Source: Pleodorina starrii (taxonomy: Eukaryota; Chlorophyta; Chlorophyceae; Chlamydomonadales; Volvocaceae). From it: 64,000 bases of DNA. The DNA lies in assembly GCA_030267565.1 (NCBI GenBank), contig BRXU01000010.1, positions 2,228,501 through 2,292,500 on the forward strand, read 5' to 3'. Below the pieces are notes generated by a model, which had not been told where the DNA came from, made no database searches, and was given only the letters and a program-made list of their open reading frames with translations. How positions within the stretch are numbered: the first letter of the stretch is position 1; each line of letters starts with the position of its first letter. Shown here one piece after another: positions 22,231-34,989 of this stretch. A program made the translations under genes and the position numbers.

Positions 22231-24779
22231 TCACGGCCGCTTGTCGGACCCGCCCGCCGTTGCTGCGCGCCTGCGGGCCAGCTCCGCCTCCAGCTCCTCC
22301 ATGCTCATAGCCCCAATGTCCTGGCAGAGGGAGGGGGACCATCACGGAGTGCAGGCAGGCAGACACACCGACGGCGTGGCGAGCTCATGAGGGGCCGTCG
22401 GCTTGCTTTGGGCGACAATGGGCGGTCATCGCAACGAGAGTCTTGCCTGGGATGCCCACGCGACCAACCCTAGCAGCACGAGCGGGCCGGCGCTAGGAAG
22501 AACGTCGGGTCGGCTTGATTGGCATTGTCGCCTATTTCGGCGCGTGTTGCAAAGCATTACTTGCTGGCTATGGGGCTGCCAAATGGATGCAGCCCTTGCA
22601 GCACGCAGTTCCGCAGTTCCACATCCGCCCCGCGCAACGAAACCGGCTATTCAACCGCCCGTCCGGTGAGGGATCCCCTGCCCAGAGGAAGTCGAAGCCC
22701 TAGCAAGTCCGCAGCTGCCCTTGAGCGGGCCGGTTGCTGCTGCTTCCCCACCTTTGGTGCGGGCGCCGGGGCCGCAGGGGCGGCCGTAGCGGCGGCAGCA
22801 GGCGCGGCGGCGGCAGCCGCCGCGCCAGCGCTGTTGGCTTCTGCCGCCGCTGCGCTGGCCGTCGGCGCGGCAGCGCCTGCCGCTGAAGCGCCCCAGGCCA
22901 TTTGCGCCGCCGCCGCGCGCTTGGCCTCAATTTCCGGGTCAAGCACCTTCGCCAGCGAGTCGGACATGGGCCCGGCGGGTCCTGCGGCTGGGAGGGAAGG
23001 TAGGGTGAAGGGGGCGGCGAGGGATGGAGCGAGGGCGGGCGGGCGGGGTAAGGCAAGTCACGAGAGGCGCGTCATTTGCAGAACGCGGTTGTCCCCGTTC
23101 GGCCATGTCAGAGCACGGAAGACGTAACCCCCTGACGCCCTGAGCCACATACGAGGCGGAATGAGTGGTGATCATTGCGCCCGAGGAACGGACTTCAGCG
23201 TAGATGTCGGAGCTGCGTTCCCGGCCCATCTCGGGTACCATAATCCCCACACAGAGCAGGTGAGTCAGTCTTATGTTGGGCTGTAAAAGCTATGTGGGCG
23301 CTCGTGCCGTTGCTGTGCTCTCGCACGTATCGGTCCGTTTGGGTTGATGCGGCGATGACGCGGTCGCAATTCCGCAGGTAATCAGGTGTGTCGGTAAGTA
23401 TTGCAGGGTCTGGGTTCGCTTACGTCACCTCCGTCCCATCGCTGCGGTTTCATCGTCATCACCCATTACCCCACCCACCCACCCGTGGTGCTGGGCTGAG
23501 CATCGCGCGCTCGTTTCCATTTTGGACGCCGGGCCTAGCCCTGGCATGGTCCTCCAGAACACCACCACAGGGCTCCCGTTCCCTGCCTGCCGTTCCCGAC
23601 CCTACACCCGGACTCCCAGGCCGACCTTGACTCCCGTATACTCGCATTCAAGAAAGCGGGATAACGGGAGCCAAGGTCGGCCTGGGAGTCCCTCTTCCTT
23701 GTATGAACCGAGCCCACTGCCCTGAGCCACTGACCCTCCAAGTTATCGAGCTCCGTCCTGGGCCGGACAGTGGGCGACGGCCGAGCCGCGTCCCTCAGCT
23801 CATCGATACCCAGCTCCTTCTCCAGTGTGCCCTTGAGCTCCTGAGACACCTGCACCACCTCCTTAATGGTGGGCTGGAACGTGCGAAGCGTGGAGCCCAC
23901 ACTGCGGGCGGCCTGCCGCGCAGCGGGCGACAGGGCAGCGGCAACGGAGAACGGGGAGAGGGAGGGGCACAGGAGAGGGAGGGAGTACGAATAGGGTGAG
24001 TGCATGGACAGGGGGCTCGTGTCGGGAGCCCGCGACTCCAGGTCCGTGTATCGTCAGGAAGGGCAATTAGCCGCCCTATCGACCTGCAACCAATAATACA
24101 ATTCGCAGCAAGAGGCTCTTTCTGGATCCCTTGAGCTGCCGTCCCCCGGCGGCACTGCCGGGCAGCAGCGGAACAGGAAGGCCGGCCCGTGGGCCCATGC
24201 GCAACACGCGCCCAATCCCATGCCCGCTCGTTCCCACCCCGAGAGATGCAAACTCACTTCTGCCAGGCCCTTCGGTCCAAAGACAACCAGAGCCACCACC
24301 GCCACGAGAATCGCCTCCGGCGCACCCACGCCCAAGAACGACATTTGTACGGGCTGCAAGGACGGCCAAGGGGGGTGAGCAATTACAGTGCAACCAGGTG
24401 AGCATAGGACGCGGCCACATGACGTGCGATTGAGGATGTGACACGAGTGAAGGGCCCTTCTGGGGTCCTGGAGCGCCCTAAAACAACAGCAGCGCCGGGG
24501 ACCCCTACCTTGCGTGCAGCGGCGGACCCTTGGGGAGTCATCGCGATCCGACCTGCACCCAGTGCATCAAGATCGTTTCCGAAGTCCAGAATTAAATCAG
24601 GAAACCGTGCGAACCTCACCCTTGGCCGGCAGCAGCAGCTTTGTGCCAATGTAGCTACTGAGCTGGTTTGGGTGGAATCGCGCAAGTTGCAAAAGCAATT
24701 GATTGCTTGAAGATGGCCGCCGCGAATAGGACAAGGAGGCTTGGCGACCAAGCGCGGGACACCGAAGAGAGCAAGACAT
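22231..24779 (-). CDS. HCF106: Thylakoid Sec-independent (Tat) translocase subunit Hcf106/TatB, 6 exons
   Basis: Component of the cpTat receptor in the thylakoid membrane, which together with TatC binds twin-arginine precursors. Exons: 24779-24620, 24552-24509, 24353-24258, 23912-23735, 22981-22752, 22320-22231; phases agree throughout and the product is 265 residues, close to plant Hcf106. Exon 1 (from MSCSLRCPALGRQ) is a basic, Ser/Leu-rich chloroplast-type presequence. Exon 3 carries the TatA/B core: GVGAPEAILVAVVALVVFGP with the conserved PE glutamate, then the FGPKGLAE hinge. Exon 4 gives the amphipathic helix (LRTFQPTIKEV, TLEKELGIDEL); the FQPTI word separates Hcf106 from Tha4. Exon 5 is a long Ala/Pro linker and exon 6 ends with an acidic helix (MSMEELEAELARRR). 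The exon 5 donor (GTGGGG) is weak, so its 3' edge is the least certain point. Confidence 0.9.
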
Positions 24780-26414
24780 TTCTGCGGCCGTTTACGCAGT
24801 CCACTAAAAACGCATCAAATAAATGAACGGCGTCCTGGAATGCTTGCCAAGATCGTTCCCTCAAAATGGGTCAAGCTTTCGGCCAAGCTGCCATCGAGAT
24901 GGAAGAGAAGGCCGTACGCGTGACGCGAAAATCTACTCCAAGCGAAGAGTGCTTCCTTACTGCCATGGAATCGGTTTTCTTATGTTTCATTTATGATACT
25001 GAGCGGCATGCAGTGAATGGCTAATGCGATACAGGCCACAGAGCCTGAGCAAGAGGGAACCTCTGACCCGCAGTAAGTTGGGGCCACAATGCCTTTTATG
25101 CATATATTGCTCCAGAATATCAGTGTTTAACAAGTATATTTCGAATAAGCTATGGACACGGAACTTAGCTGACCCGGTCTTCGTCTTTGGGACGCGCATA
25201 GGGAGCCCGTATGGGGCAAAGTCGTCGCCTACAGCGGTCGGAAAGGAGCTCAAAAATTTCACTGGACGGAAACGGGACGGCACGGGCTTGCCCTTGTGCG
25301 GAGATGCGCTTTTCTGCAGCACGTCTCGAAGGCGCGCAGCGACCCAGGTGAAGCTGGATGTAATAAAACGTGCAGGGTTCCATCAGGCTGCTGGCTAGAA
25401 CAAAGCCTGTGGTACAGCGGCCATACGTACGCGCGGCCATGCGTGCACACGGCACACGCTGGTGAACTCAGTCATTGTCCCGCTTTACATGAAAGCCCAG
25501 TTGCCTTGCCAAGGCATTGTCACGATTTGCTGCGATGTATCACCCGCTGACGGCCCCCCTCACGCCTCTCGTGTGCCCCCGCTTACCCGTGCGGTCTGCA
25601 GCGACGCGCGGCGTGGACAGTCGTCCCGGCTCAGGTTCCCCTTCCAGCGGGGCGGCCCGGTGCCTGTCCCTGATACAGGTTCGTAGGGGAACAAGGGGCC
25701 GGAGCGGGAGTCCTGATTAGCTAGCCTTGGCGGCTGGAAGCGGGGGAGGCGGGGACTTCGGGCTGAGCGGGAGATTTCGGACATGTGTGAAAGTGTATGC
25801 AGCTGCATTGGACTCCCTTGGCGCTCCATTGCCGCCCCGGTGGCGCGGGTGGCCCCGTTAACGGGCGGATGGGCCCAGCGCCGGATACGCGGGTGGACAA
25901 AACGGTGTGGCCCCTACGATGGGGACCATGTCACGTCGCTGTGCCCGGGGCGGCGCACACGCGCCGATTGACCAGCATCCAGACACCCCTCGGGGCGACC
26001 TGGCGACAAGGGGGCAGTTGGCCAGGGGAGCACGGCGGTTGGAGGTCGGGAGGTGCGGATGGACGCATACCGGGCGTAAAGCCGGGCTGGGCCATTGAAA
26101 GGGGAAAGATAAACGATACCGCAACGAAGGGCAGTGCGATGCGATGGCCATCGGGGGGAGATGAGCACCACATCGCATTGCCAGATACGGCTGGTTGGTT
26201 CGGCGAGGTCTGGTGAGGACGGGGCGAAATGCAGCGATTAAGATAAAGTAGACGGGACGTGGAGAACCCATGGCCGGGTCAGATGGACGGGATGCGGCAG
26301 CGTGGATGGTCCGCGCAGCAACCCATGCCTGTGTGTCCCCCAGCCATGTGTCCGTCTCTCAGTGTGTCGCTCTGTGTGTCTCTCTGTCCGCCCTGTCTGT
26401 CTCCGCTCCGACAG
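24780..26414. other. Intergenic between divergent genes; may hide the first exon of the next gene
   Basis: Upstream region of HCF106 (minus) and of the large plus-strand gene. A first coding exon for the latter must lie here or beyond, but several short frames between 25,780 and 26,300 are equally poor candidates and I could not choose one. Confidence 0.4.
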
Positions 26415-29400
26415 GACAATGGCGGTAGTCCCAGAGGGGGCTGCCTGGCGAGGGCCGCGGAGGCATTCCTGGAGGCGGCCTGGGCTGAGGTGCGGCGTGT
26501 GGCGCTGCGGGAGCTACGCGACTATGGTGGGTGGCTGAGTGGCCACGTAGGGGCGCGACGATGGTGGGTGGGTGTCGCGTGAGGGTGTGCGTGTGTGTGT
26601 GTCTGGGTGTTCGCTTCATGTTGGTTGGCTGAGTTGCGGCGACGGCAGGTTGCAGGCGATGGGGCTGCGCGACGAAGCGGTGGGGATCAGTTGCGCGATG
26701 GGGCTATACTTGCAGAGGTGCTGGGGAATGGGGCGGGTTGGGATGGAAAGTTGGGCGTCCGACGCCGTTATCGTCTCATCGAGGGGTGGGCAGGGGCCTG
26801 GATGAGATCGGGTTGGAACTGGCGGCTAGGGAACCGGTAGTGAAATAGACTCCTTTTTGGAGCGGTTACGAGTTTGGGGGCTGGGTGGGTGTTGAGGGGT
26901 TCCTTGCTGAATGCTGCGCGCGATGGCTGCATGGGCGCAGCTCGCCGTCGTCGGCACGGCAGCGGGTCCACCCTGCTGTTCAGGATGCGGGGCTACAAGA
27001 AGACGGCGCCATAGCGCCTTGACTGTGCATACGTAGCTTCAAAGATGTGTCATAAACACAGCAGCCAAGTCCAACGGCAGTTCACCTTTCTCGATGACCC
27101 AGCATTTGCTGCCCCATCCCTGCTTACTCCGTCGCAAGACGTCGCTGACTCCGTCCATGCAACTGCCGGGAACATAACACTGTTTACCCGTTTCCCCGTG
27201 CCATCTTGCGCGCAGCGGCGGTCATGGCGTCTCTTGAGCGCGCCCAGGAGGGGCGCAGCTGCCCGGCGGACTCGGAGCCGGGACCGGACGCCGTGTCCCC
27301 TCTGACGGCAGCGGCGGCGGTTCTGCATCACGTGTGGCGGCGCTGCCACTTGTGGGCGGCTCTCCGTTGGGCGCCATCGGACCTGCTAGGTGGGTGAGAG
27401 AGCGAGCGGGGGAGTCAGGAAGCGTCGGGCGAAATGCGGAGGGGGGGGGGTAAAGAGAAGGCAGGGGAACGGCCTGTGGCCTTCGCCAAGTGGCGTGGCA
27501 TTATCGGAATTTGATCATGAGAACCGAACCACCGTGGCCCAAGGCGGTCGGCGCTGCAGCGCCTGTCCAAACAGCACACCCCGCCGCGTCAGGGGGGGTT
27601 CCATAACGCGGTAACGGCCTTGCTCCGAAACCACTGTCGTTCGGTGCCTCGTTCTTGCCCTCTTGGGGTACCGCGCCTTCGTCCCCCCGGCAGAGCTTGT
27701 GCTTACGGGGGGACATTCAAGTTCGCGCCTCACCTCGAAAGACACCTTGCTTCACCGCACTGATGCCACCGGCAGTTGGACGTCGGGCGCGGCTTCGGGC
27801 CGCGGAGGGCATCGCCCTGCCCCCCAGGGTCCCAAAAGCTGCATACGCGCACAACCGCAGCGCGTCACCCCGCCAGTGCATTAGTGCGATTTTGATTGTC
27901 CTATTGTTCCGCCCCGCTCCGTTCCGCAGGCGAGCTGAATCTGAACGAGGCATTCGTGGAGGCGTTGGCTCCGGAACCACTGGCAGCGCTGCGAGGCGCC
28001 ACCGCCGCCCTGCTTGACTCCTGGCGGGCGGGGCTGGTGCAGCTGGGCGAGCTCCTGCATCTGCAACGGGGTAACGCGACAAACAACGCGACAAACAACA
28101 CCTCAGCCGCGGCTGTGAGCGAACCCGCGGAGGTCGACTCGGACGCCGGGGGGCCGCTACGGGGTGGCGGCAGCGAGGCATTGGAGCGTATGAACGTGGA
28201 TTCGGACGTGGAGCGGCGAGCCGCATGGCTGCTCAGCTGGCGGCTCTACCTGACTGTGTATCGCCGCTTGGAGACGGTGAGCAAGGGGCACGACAGGCGC
28301 AGAGCCGTGCGAAGCGAGGCGTTCCCGGCACGGCCCCCCAAAGCGACGGCCCGCTGGTCTTTGCCCCCCTGTTGTGCGTTGCTGACTCGCTAAACCCGGC
28401 CCGCTCTGCCCTGCGCCATTGCCTGCCTTCCCCTTATCCCTCGCCGCCGCTGCCCTCCAACAAAATCTCCTGAAGGTATGGGCCGGCAGCAGCAAGCTGT
28501 CGCCCAGCACCGGCTCGCTGGAGCAGTTCCTGCGGGAAGGCGCCGGCATCCCAGCGTCCCTGCAGTCCGACCCGCCGTGCGGGAAGGCGCTGAGTGCGGC
28601 GGACGGCGCCGCGTGCCGCAACTCTCAACCGATCTTGACCCACGGGCCGATTGCCGCGCGTAGCGACGCCCGCGGCGCGCCCGACAGCGCTGCACGGCGG
28701 AAGTCTTCTGCCGCTGGCGACAGCCCGTCAGCGAATGCGAGGCCGGAGGCCCTAGCCGGGAGGTTTGAGCCGGCGGCAGCGGCGGCGTGGCGTCGGATCG
28801 GCGCACAGGCGTCCGCAGCTGTCCCGCCGCTGCCGCCGCTCGGTCTCCTGGACAACTTCGTGTCGGCGTGCGCAAGGACCGCTGTGAAGGCGGTGACGTC
28901 GTGCGGAGCGGTGAGGGCTGGACGGCTGTAGGTTGGGCTGGGGCGTGTCTGAGGGATGTGATAACAGGTGGTCCAGCGTTGAGACAATTGGTTCGTACCG
29001 TATCTGAAGGTCTGTCTACGTTCGTCTATCTTATCGTCTGTCTACATTCCTTTTGAGTATTTCGCAACTTGACGGGTGCTGCAAGTTGGCGAGTTCCTTC
29101 GAACTCACTCCGTCGCTTGCGTCAAATCTCAGTGCTTCCGGTTCCGTTCGTCGCATATGAGGCCCGTGCATGGAGGCAAAGGAAGCACGACGGTGGGAGA
29201 GGGCGTGTCGTTCAAATTGTGGCCCATGGGTCAGCTGGACAGAACCGTGGCGATTTGTGGGCCAGGAAGATTACGTGTTCACGCCCCTCCACGCTTCTGA
29301 TTGCCGACAACCTCGAGTTCATACCGTTGGTACCTCGCAGGCGGCTGGCGCTGCCACTGCCGGATTGTTCCCTGGGGACCCTCTCGGCTGCGGCTGCAGC

Positions 29401-32400
29401 TGTGGCGGGCCGTCCGCTACGAAGCGGCCGCCGCGTGCGGCCGCGGATCACGCGCTCCGGGCCACGTGCGTCCATGTGACGACGCAGTTGCGGGATGCCC
29501 TCGCCGAAGACCTATCGGACGTCGAGCTAGAGCGTCATGGACGATTGGTGAGGGCTGCGCGGGGGGCGGGGGGGAAGGGCTGCGCGGCCAGTCGAGCAGC
29601 GGCCAATCAGTGGCGAGGAGCCGCCATTCATTCCAGACCCCACCGAACGCTATCCCGGGACACCGTAATCCCGGCTCGCCCAATCGTCACCGATCGTTTG
29701 TCCTCCTGTAAACGCGTTTCTGCTCGCAGGTTTCGGTGACACACGGTGAGCAGCTGCGACTGCAGACGGCCGCGCCCGGACCCGCGGCCGCAGCGGCTGC
29801 CACCACCACCACCACCGCCGCCGCCGCCATACCGTCGTTCTCGTCGTCGGTCGTCCCTCCGCCGTCCAGGCCGGCGTCGGGCGGCGCAGCCGTGCAGCCC
29901 GGCACCTTGTCCATGTCCCTGGAGGCGACCCCATGCAGCGCTGCCCCCCAGGAGAATACCAACGAGCGCAGCTCGGCCCCGCCAGGGGTGACGGGCACGA
30001 GCCAGGCTACAGCCACGGCGCCAGCCGGCACGGATTCGGCTGCCGCCACGCTGCCACCGGGGGCGCTCCTGGCGGAGCTTCCGCCAGGGCGCGTGGCGCG
30101 GCTGGGTTGCAACCCCGGCTTAGCGCTCCTGCAGCTTCAGCTGACACTGTTGGCTCAGAGGTGCGGGGGAGGTGCGGGGGCCTCGCGCCTAGGCTTCCTT
30201 GTTGGGCGAAGGGCCCACCCACCGGGTGCTGCGTCGAGGGCGCACGGCGCTGCTGCTGCTGCCTGCAACCGCTCCAACCCGGCATTCTCCCCGTCCCTGC
30301 GGGAGAGAGAGGGTGTGCCGCTCGCCCGGGCCCGCGCCCGCGGAGGTCGTGCAGCGGTCGTACAGAGCGCGACCAGGGTGATACGGTAGTCTGGCGGTGT
30401 TTGGCGGTGTTTGGAGCTCCGATACGGAAGTTTCTCCCGAGTCGAGCCACGCGTATTTGGTCGGGCGATGCGGGGTCGGGCGATGCCGCCATCCGCATTC
30501 AGTAGTTGAAGGGCCACTCGAAGGGCGGTGCAGGCGTGGCAACCTACGAGCAGTGTGCACGCCGTCGTTCCCATCCCTCCTGGCGCCCCCCGGCCCGCAC
30601 ACCCATTCGCAGATCACCAGCGGCAGCGGCGGGGTCTGAGGCCCTGGCCGGCCTCGAGCGCGCGCCATTCGCCGGCGGCCGCGAAGACGCCGCGGAGCGA
30701 CACGCACGGCAGGCAGCCCTGGTGTACGGCGTTTGCGCGTTCTTGCACCAGACGCACGACGAACTGGCTGCCGCCCACACCGTTTCCGGCATCTCCCCTT
30801 CGCAAGTTCCCGAGGAGGCGCCCTTGCCGTCCGACAGGTGAGGACTTGCGGAGTATGGCAAATTTAGTCCCATACTCGGCGCTCGGCGGTCGGCGCCCAT
30901 TGTCGCCTGGGGAACGCCAACCACCGCTTCGGGGGCGGTGTCCCCGTGCTACATGGCTAGAGTTCCAGCTGCAAAATGTCTTCTTCCCCACGCCGTGCAC
31001 CCACTTCGCCTCTCATGCGTCCTGTGAATCCGTGTGTGCCATGCAACTGCTCCCGTCCCGTATCCATCGTCCCCCATCCATCGTCCCCCATCCACACGCC
31101 CTCTCCCTTCACGGTCGGTCCACACAGGGCGGCATTGGGGCTGCCGCCCGCACCGCAGCCTTCAGCGACGCCGCCATCCCCAGCCTGCAGCACCCGCATG
31201 CTGCAAACCCCCTCGGAAGCTCTCGCCGCGCGCATTGACGCAGCGGCGGCCACCGCCGGTGCAGCGGCGCTCGCTGCGGAGGGCGCGCATCCCGTGCAGC
31301 CGCCGGCAAACGGCGCCGCGGTCGCCGCCGCCGCCGCCAGGGCGGCCGCGGCCTCCAGGGCGACGGCGTGGGTTGCCGCGCGTCGGCGCAGCGGTGTCGG
31401 GTCGTGCGGGGCGGAGGCTGCCAAGCCCAAACGGTGCCCTGCAGTTCTCAACCACGCCGCCGTGCAGGGCGGCGACGAGGAAGGCGCGTCGAACAGGGCA
31501 GAAGCGGGGGCCAGCGCGTGGGGCTCCCCGGCGTGGGCTTGCGAGTTGGAGAGCCGCGTGGCGTCGCTGCTGGCCGCTGCCGCCGGGGCGGCCCCGGGCG
31601 AACGGGGTGGCGCCGCCGCCATGAACCTGACAGCAGTGACGACGGCGGGGGGCTGCGGCGTCGAGCGCGTTGCCGCCGGCGGCAGGCCTAGCTGCGGCGG
31701 CGGCGGCAGTGGCCAGGGCATCGGCAGTCGCTTCGATGTGTTCCTGGAGGCGCTGCTGATGTATGCCGGCCGCGTACGGCTGCTGGGGGTGTCGTTCGGC
31801 GCGCCGAGCAGCAACGCCTCTCGCGGGTTGCCACAGTACCGCTGGGGCGCCGCCGCCGCCGCTGTCGATGACGTGCTGTGTTCCGCGGCAGCGGCGCCGG
31901 CAGCTCCCCCCTGCGATGGTGCCGCTGCTGCTGCTGCCTCATTCAGCAGCGCGCCGCTGACGACAGCAAGCGGGGCGCACAGCGGTTGCGATGCGACAAC
32001 CGCGTGTTGCCTCTTGGCGGCCTCACCCGCCTGCCGAGCGCTGCTGCTGCACGCGGCCGTCACCGCGGCCACCGCCGCCACGAATCGCCTCGTGCACATG
32101 GCTGCGTTGCACGCCCTCGGCTCCGGTTCCGACCTTCGGCCGCTGTGCGCGGCGCACAGCGACGCGGTAGCGCTTGGATCGGCGGCGCAGGCGCTGCTGA
32201 GCCTGCGGCTGGCCTTGTGCACGACGGCGTGCAGTGGGGTGCAAGCGCATGCTTGGGAGGGCGGCGAGGCGGCACAGAAACAGCAGCATCCGAGTGCCGC
32301 GCTTGGTCGCAGCGCGGTGGGGAGCTTGGCTGTGAAGGCGCACTCGGCTGCAGCTGGACAGGGCGACGGCGCTGCGGTGCCTGATGGAGACGCAGGGGCT

Positions 32401-33597
32401 GTTCCGGGCCTGGCGCCGCGGCAGCGGCAGCCAGCTTCGCCGGCTGTGGACCGAAGGGTTGGCCCTGGAGAGGCGCCTGGGTCGTCTGGCGGAGGACGAG
32501 GGCTGCGGCTAACCGCAGTCGTCAAGTTCAACTGGCGCAGGTCGCTGCGGCGCATCATGCCTTCCCGTTTTGAGCGCGGCGGCGGCGGACACGGCAGGGA
32601 GAGGGCTACAGCCGCCGTCGGGCTGTGCCCCAGCCCTTCGAGCTGCTCCACCGCTCCGCCGCGACCCCCTGCCAGACGCGCCTGCTGGGCGGACGAGCCG
32701 ATCGAGCCGGTGCCGCTGCCGCCGCCGGCACCGCTATGTAGCATTGCAACGGCGCACCTGGAGGCGGCTGCGGCTGCACAGACCCCGTTGGCGGCGGCAG
32801 CTGCTGGAACGGCGCCGTGGTGGCGGCAGGTCTGGGGTGCAAACCCCGCGTCAGCGGCGGCGGCGCCGGGCGCGCCCCTGGGAGTCAGTGAGGGCAGTGA
32901 CGGGAGCTGTGGCGGCTGCAGCAGCAGCCGCGGCAGCGCGTTTATGGCGATGGTCGCGGAGGAGTGGCAGTGGGCTCGGGCCGGATTGGCAGCCAGCGCC
33001 GCGATGCTGGTGCTACCGAGTGGAGCGGAGGCGGGGGTGCTGCTGGCGTTGCACACAGTGAGCGGACAGCTGCGGGCGACTGCGGCGCGCGCTGGGAAGC
33101 TGCTGGAAGCGGAGATGGGCCATCGGGCCGCAATGATCTGCGGAAGCCGGAGCACCACCAGCAGCGGCAGCAGTGTCAGTAGCGGTGCGGCTGGCGGGCA
33201 GGCGGCAGGGCCTGCGCAGGTGGTGGCGACCAACCTGCTAAGGCCGTTGCGGGAAGCTCTAGCGGGTCTGCACCCGATCAGCCAATCAGAGCTGCTGGGC
33301 CGGGGCTTCTCCGCTGCGCTTCGCGCGCTGCAGCAGCAGCAGCAGTGCCCCTCTGGGAGAGGAGGGCCGTCACGGCCTTCCGGTGGCGGCGCGGCGGGGC
33401 AGTTGAGAGAGGGACTTGCGCTTATAGAGGAAGAGCTGGCGGCGGGTTGGCGGCAGATCGAGGCGGCGTTGGCGAAGGCGGCGGTCCCTGGATGGGAGGC
33501 TGGGAAGTGCGACTTTACGTGGGCGCGGCGGCGCGAGCTGGAGGCTCAGATTCGGTCTCTGCGGAGCGAGGTCGGCGACCGCGCCGCCGCCGCCTAA
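26415..33597 (+). CDS. Large hypothetical Ala-rich protein, at least 8 exons, 5' end not determined
   Basis: Family not recognised. Exons 26415-26526, 27216-27389, 27930-28276, 28476-28910, 29341-29547, 29730-30160, 30613-30837 and 31128-33597 have GT-AG borders (donors vary: GTGGGT, GTGAGC, GTGAGG, GTGCGG). Their phases (1,1,0,0,0,2,2) all match, giving 1,466 residues before TAA plus an unfound start. The sequence alternates helix-like blocks (FLEAAWAEVRRVALREL; VLHHVWRRCHLWAALRW; WLLSWRLYLTVYRRLET; VTTQLRDALAEDLSDVEL; a long C-terminal charged helix) with Ala/Gly/Ser linkers. The last exon alone encodes 823 residues and contains FNWRRSLRRIMPSRF. No transmembrane run, catalytic motif or repeat domain is evident. 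Overall style suggests an alpha-solenoid or coiled scaffold; this is inference only. Confidence 0.7.
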
Positions 33598-34985
33598 CCG
33601 AGTCCTGCACCGGACGCTGCTGCTGCCCCGCTCTGGAAAGAACCTAGCAACGTCGCTGCAGCACCGGGTTGCGTGCCAACGGAGGGACTGAACTCCTGGT
33701 ATTTCCTGGTACAGTGTTGTATGTCCGAAGGGAGGTTATAACAATGGTACAGCTTTGGAACCTAAATTGAAAACTTGAGACGGCAGCATTTCGGCCGCTG
33801 AAATTGCGCAATGATTTGCCGGACAGTTGTGCTGTGGCGTTGCAGACGGCGTGGCCGCCACCAAGAGTGCACTGTCCAGGGTCTTGCATTGAAACAAAAT
33901 GCGAGACTGGCAGGTAATGCCGCGTAGCGTCAGACGGCATTACCTGCCATTAGGTCTGCGGTGGTCTTGTGGGACATGGCTGGTGAGTACTCGTACATGA
34001 GGTGGCGCACGCCGGAATGTGCATGGGTTGACATCTTGCCAAGAAAGCACGTGATAATGTCGTGTCATGTCGTCCAACCGCAACTGGCGCAGCATTGCAG
34101 CATGAACATCCCATGTGCACTGGATGATAGCAGTGAACCGTCTGCGTGTGCGGTCCCTTACATGGACGATGGCATCCATGTTGGCACTCCGTCTTGGGAT
34201 ATGCGTGCCGCTGCTGCCCTCTCTGTCTTCAAGCGGCGCTCTCAAGGGTGTCGGGCGGCCCCATTCAGATGACAGTCGACCCAGTGTTGGGTGAATTTAA
34301 TGCCCCATGATGGAATTTGACACATGGCAACGAGCGTGTGGGACGGCGGCCAGCATCTCGTAGAGTGTGCCGCTGGGTTTCCACGCGTGTATTGACATGG
34401 TGCGTGCGCAATCGTCGCTTGATAATGCTGAGTTTGACAATTTCGCTGGGGATTAGGTGTGTGCAGATGCCATGACTAAGCAGCCTAGAAAACCCCTACA
34501 GTCCTAAGGTCCTGGGGGTAGGGTGGGGATTTCATGGGACCTAGCCACCCGTGCTTGTGGGTAATTTCTGGTGATCTGATGGTTCACGATCGGAGAGGCC
34601 GTGACCATGACCAGAGTTCTGTTGCGTAGAGATGCGTGGAGCCAAATGAGTTGCACAGCCCTACCTGCATTCTTCTGAGCGACCCGGAGGCACCGGAGAT
34701 GGGTCATCCGGTTCGGTCCTTGCCCCGGTGCGGCCGGGACCCGGGTTCTTTCACGAGAGAACAAGTGCTGCAACTGGCGCTGATGTTGTAGTGAGGTAAG
34801 CTGGCGCCCGCACCGACATTCTGGTAAAACTTCCCAATTCCCCTTGATGTGGCATCGGCTCGTTTAGACTGCCTTCACCTCAGGTCCTCTGCTCAGTCAA
34901 CCATGGCGCCTACTGTAGCGATTTGGGAAGGATGCTGGCTAAGAAGGTATCTGTCCCCGTTCCTCTGGCCCTGCCCCTTCATTTC
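33598..34985. other. Intergenic, nothing recognised except one hairpin
   Basis: Unique, moderate-GC DNA between the last host gene and the retroelement cluster. No coding exon with splice support. Confidence 0.4.
33909..33948. repeat. Perfect 14-bp inverted repeat (hairpin)
   Basis: GGCAGGTAATGCCG (33909-33922) and its exact reverse complement (33935-33948) flank a 12-nt loop. It lies ~310 bases past the stop of the large gene. Role unknown: possibly an RNA hairpin or the remnant of a transposon end. Confidence 0.7.
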
Positions 34986-34989
34986 TGAA

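Noticed and set aside
25783..26400. Candidate first exon of the large gene
   Set aside because: Several short frames begin with ATG here, but none has a clear donor in the required phase 0 and none is convincingly protein-like.
30957..33233. 758-codon Ala/Pro-rich minus-strand frame
   Set aside because: Antisense shadow of the GC-rich last exon of the large plus-strand gene, which has consistent phases with seven upstream exons.
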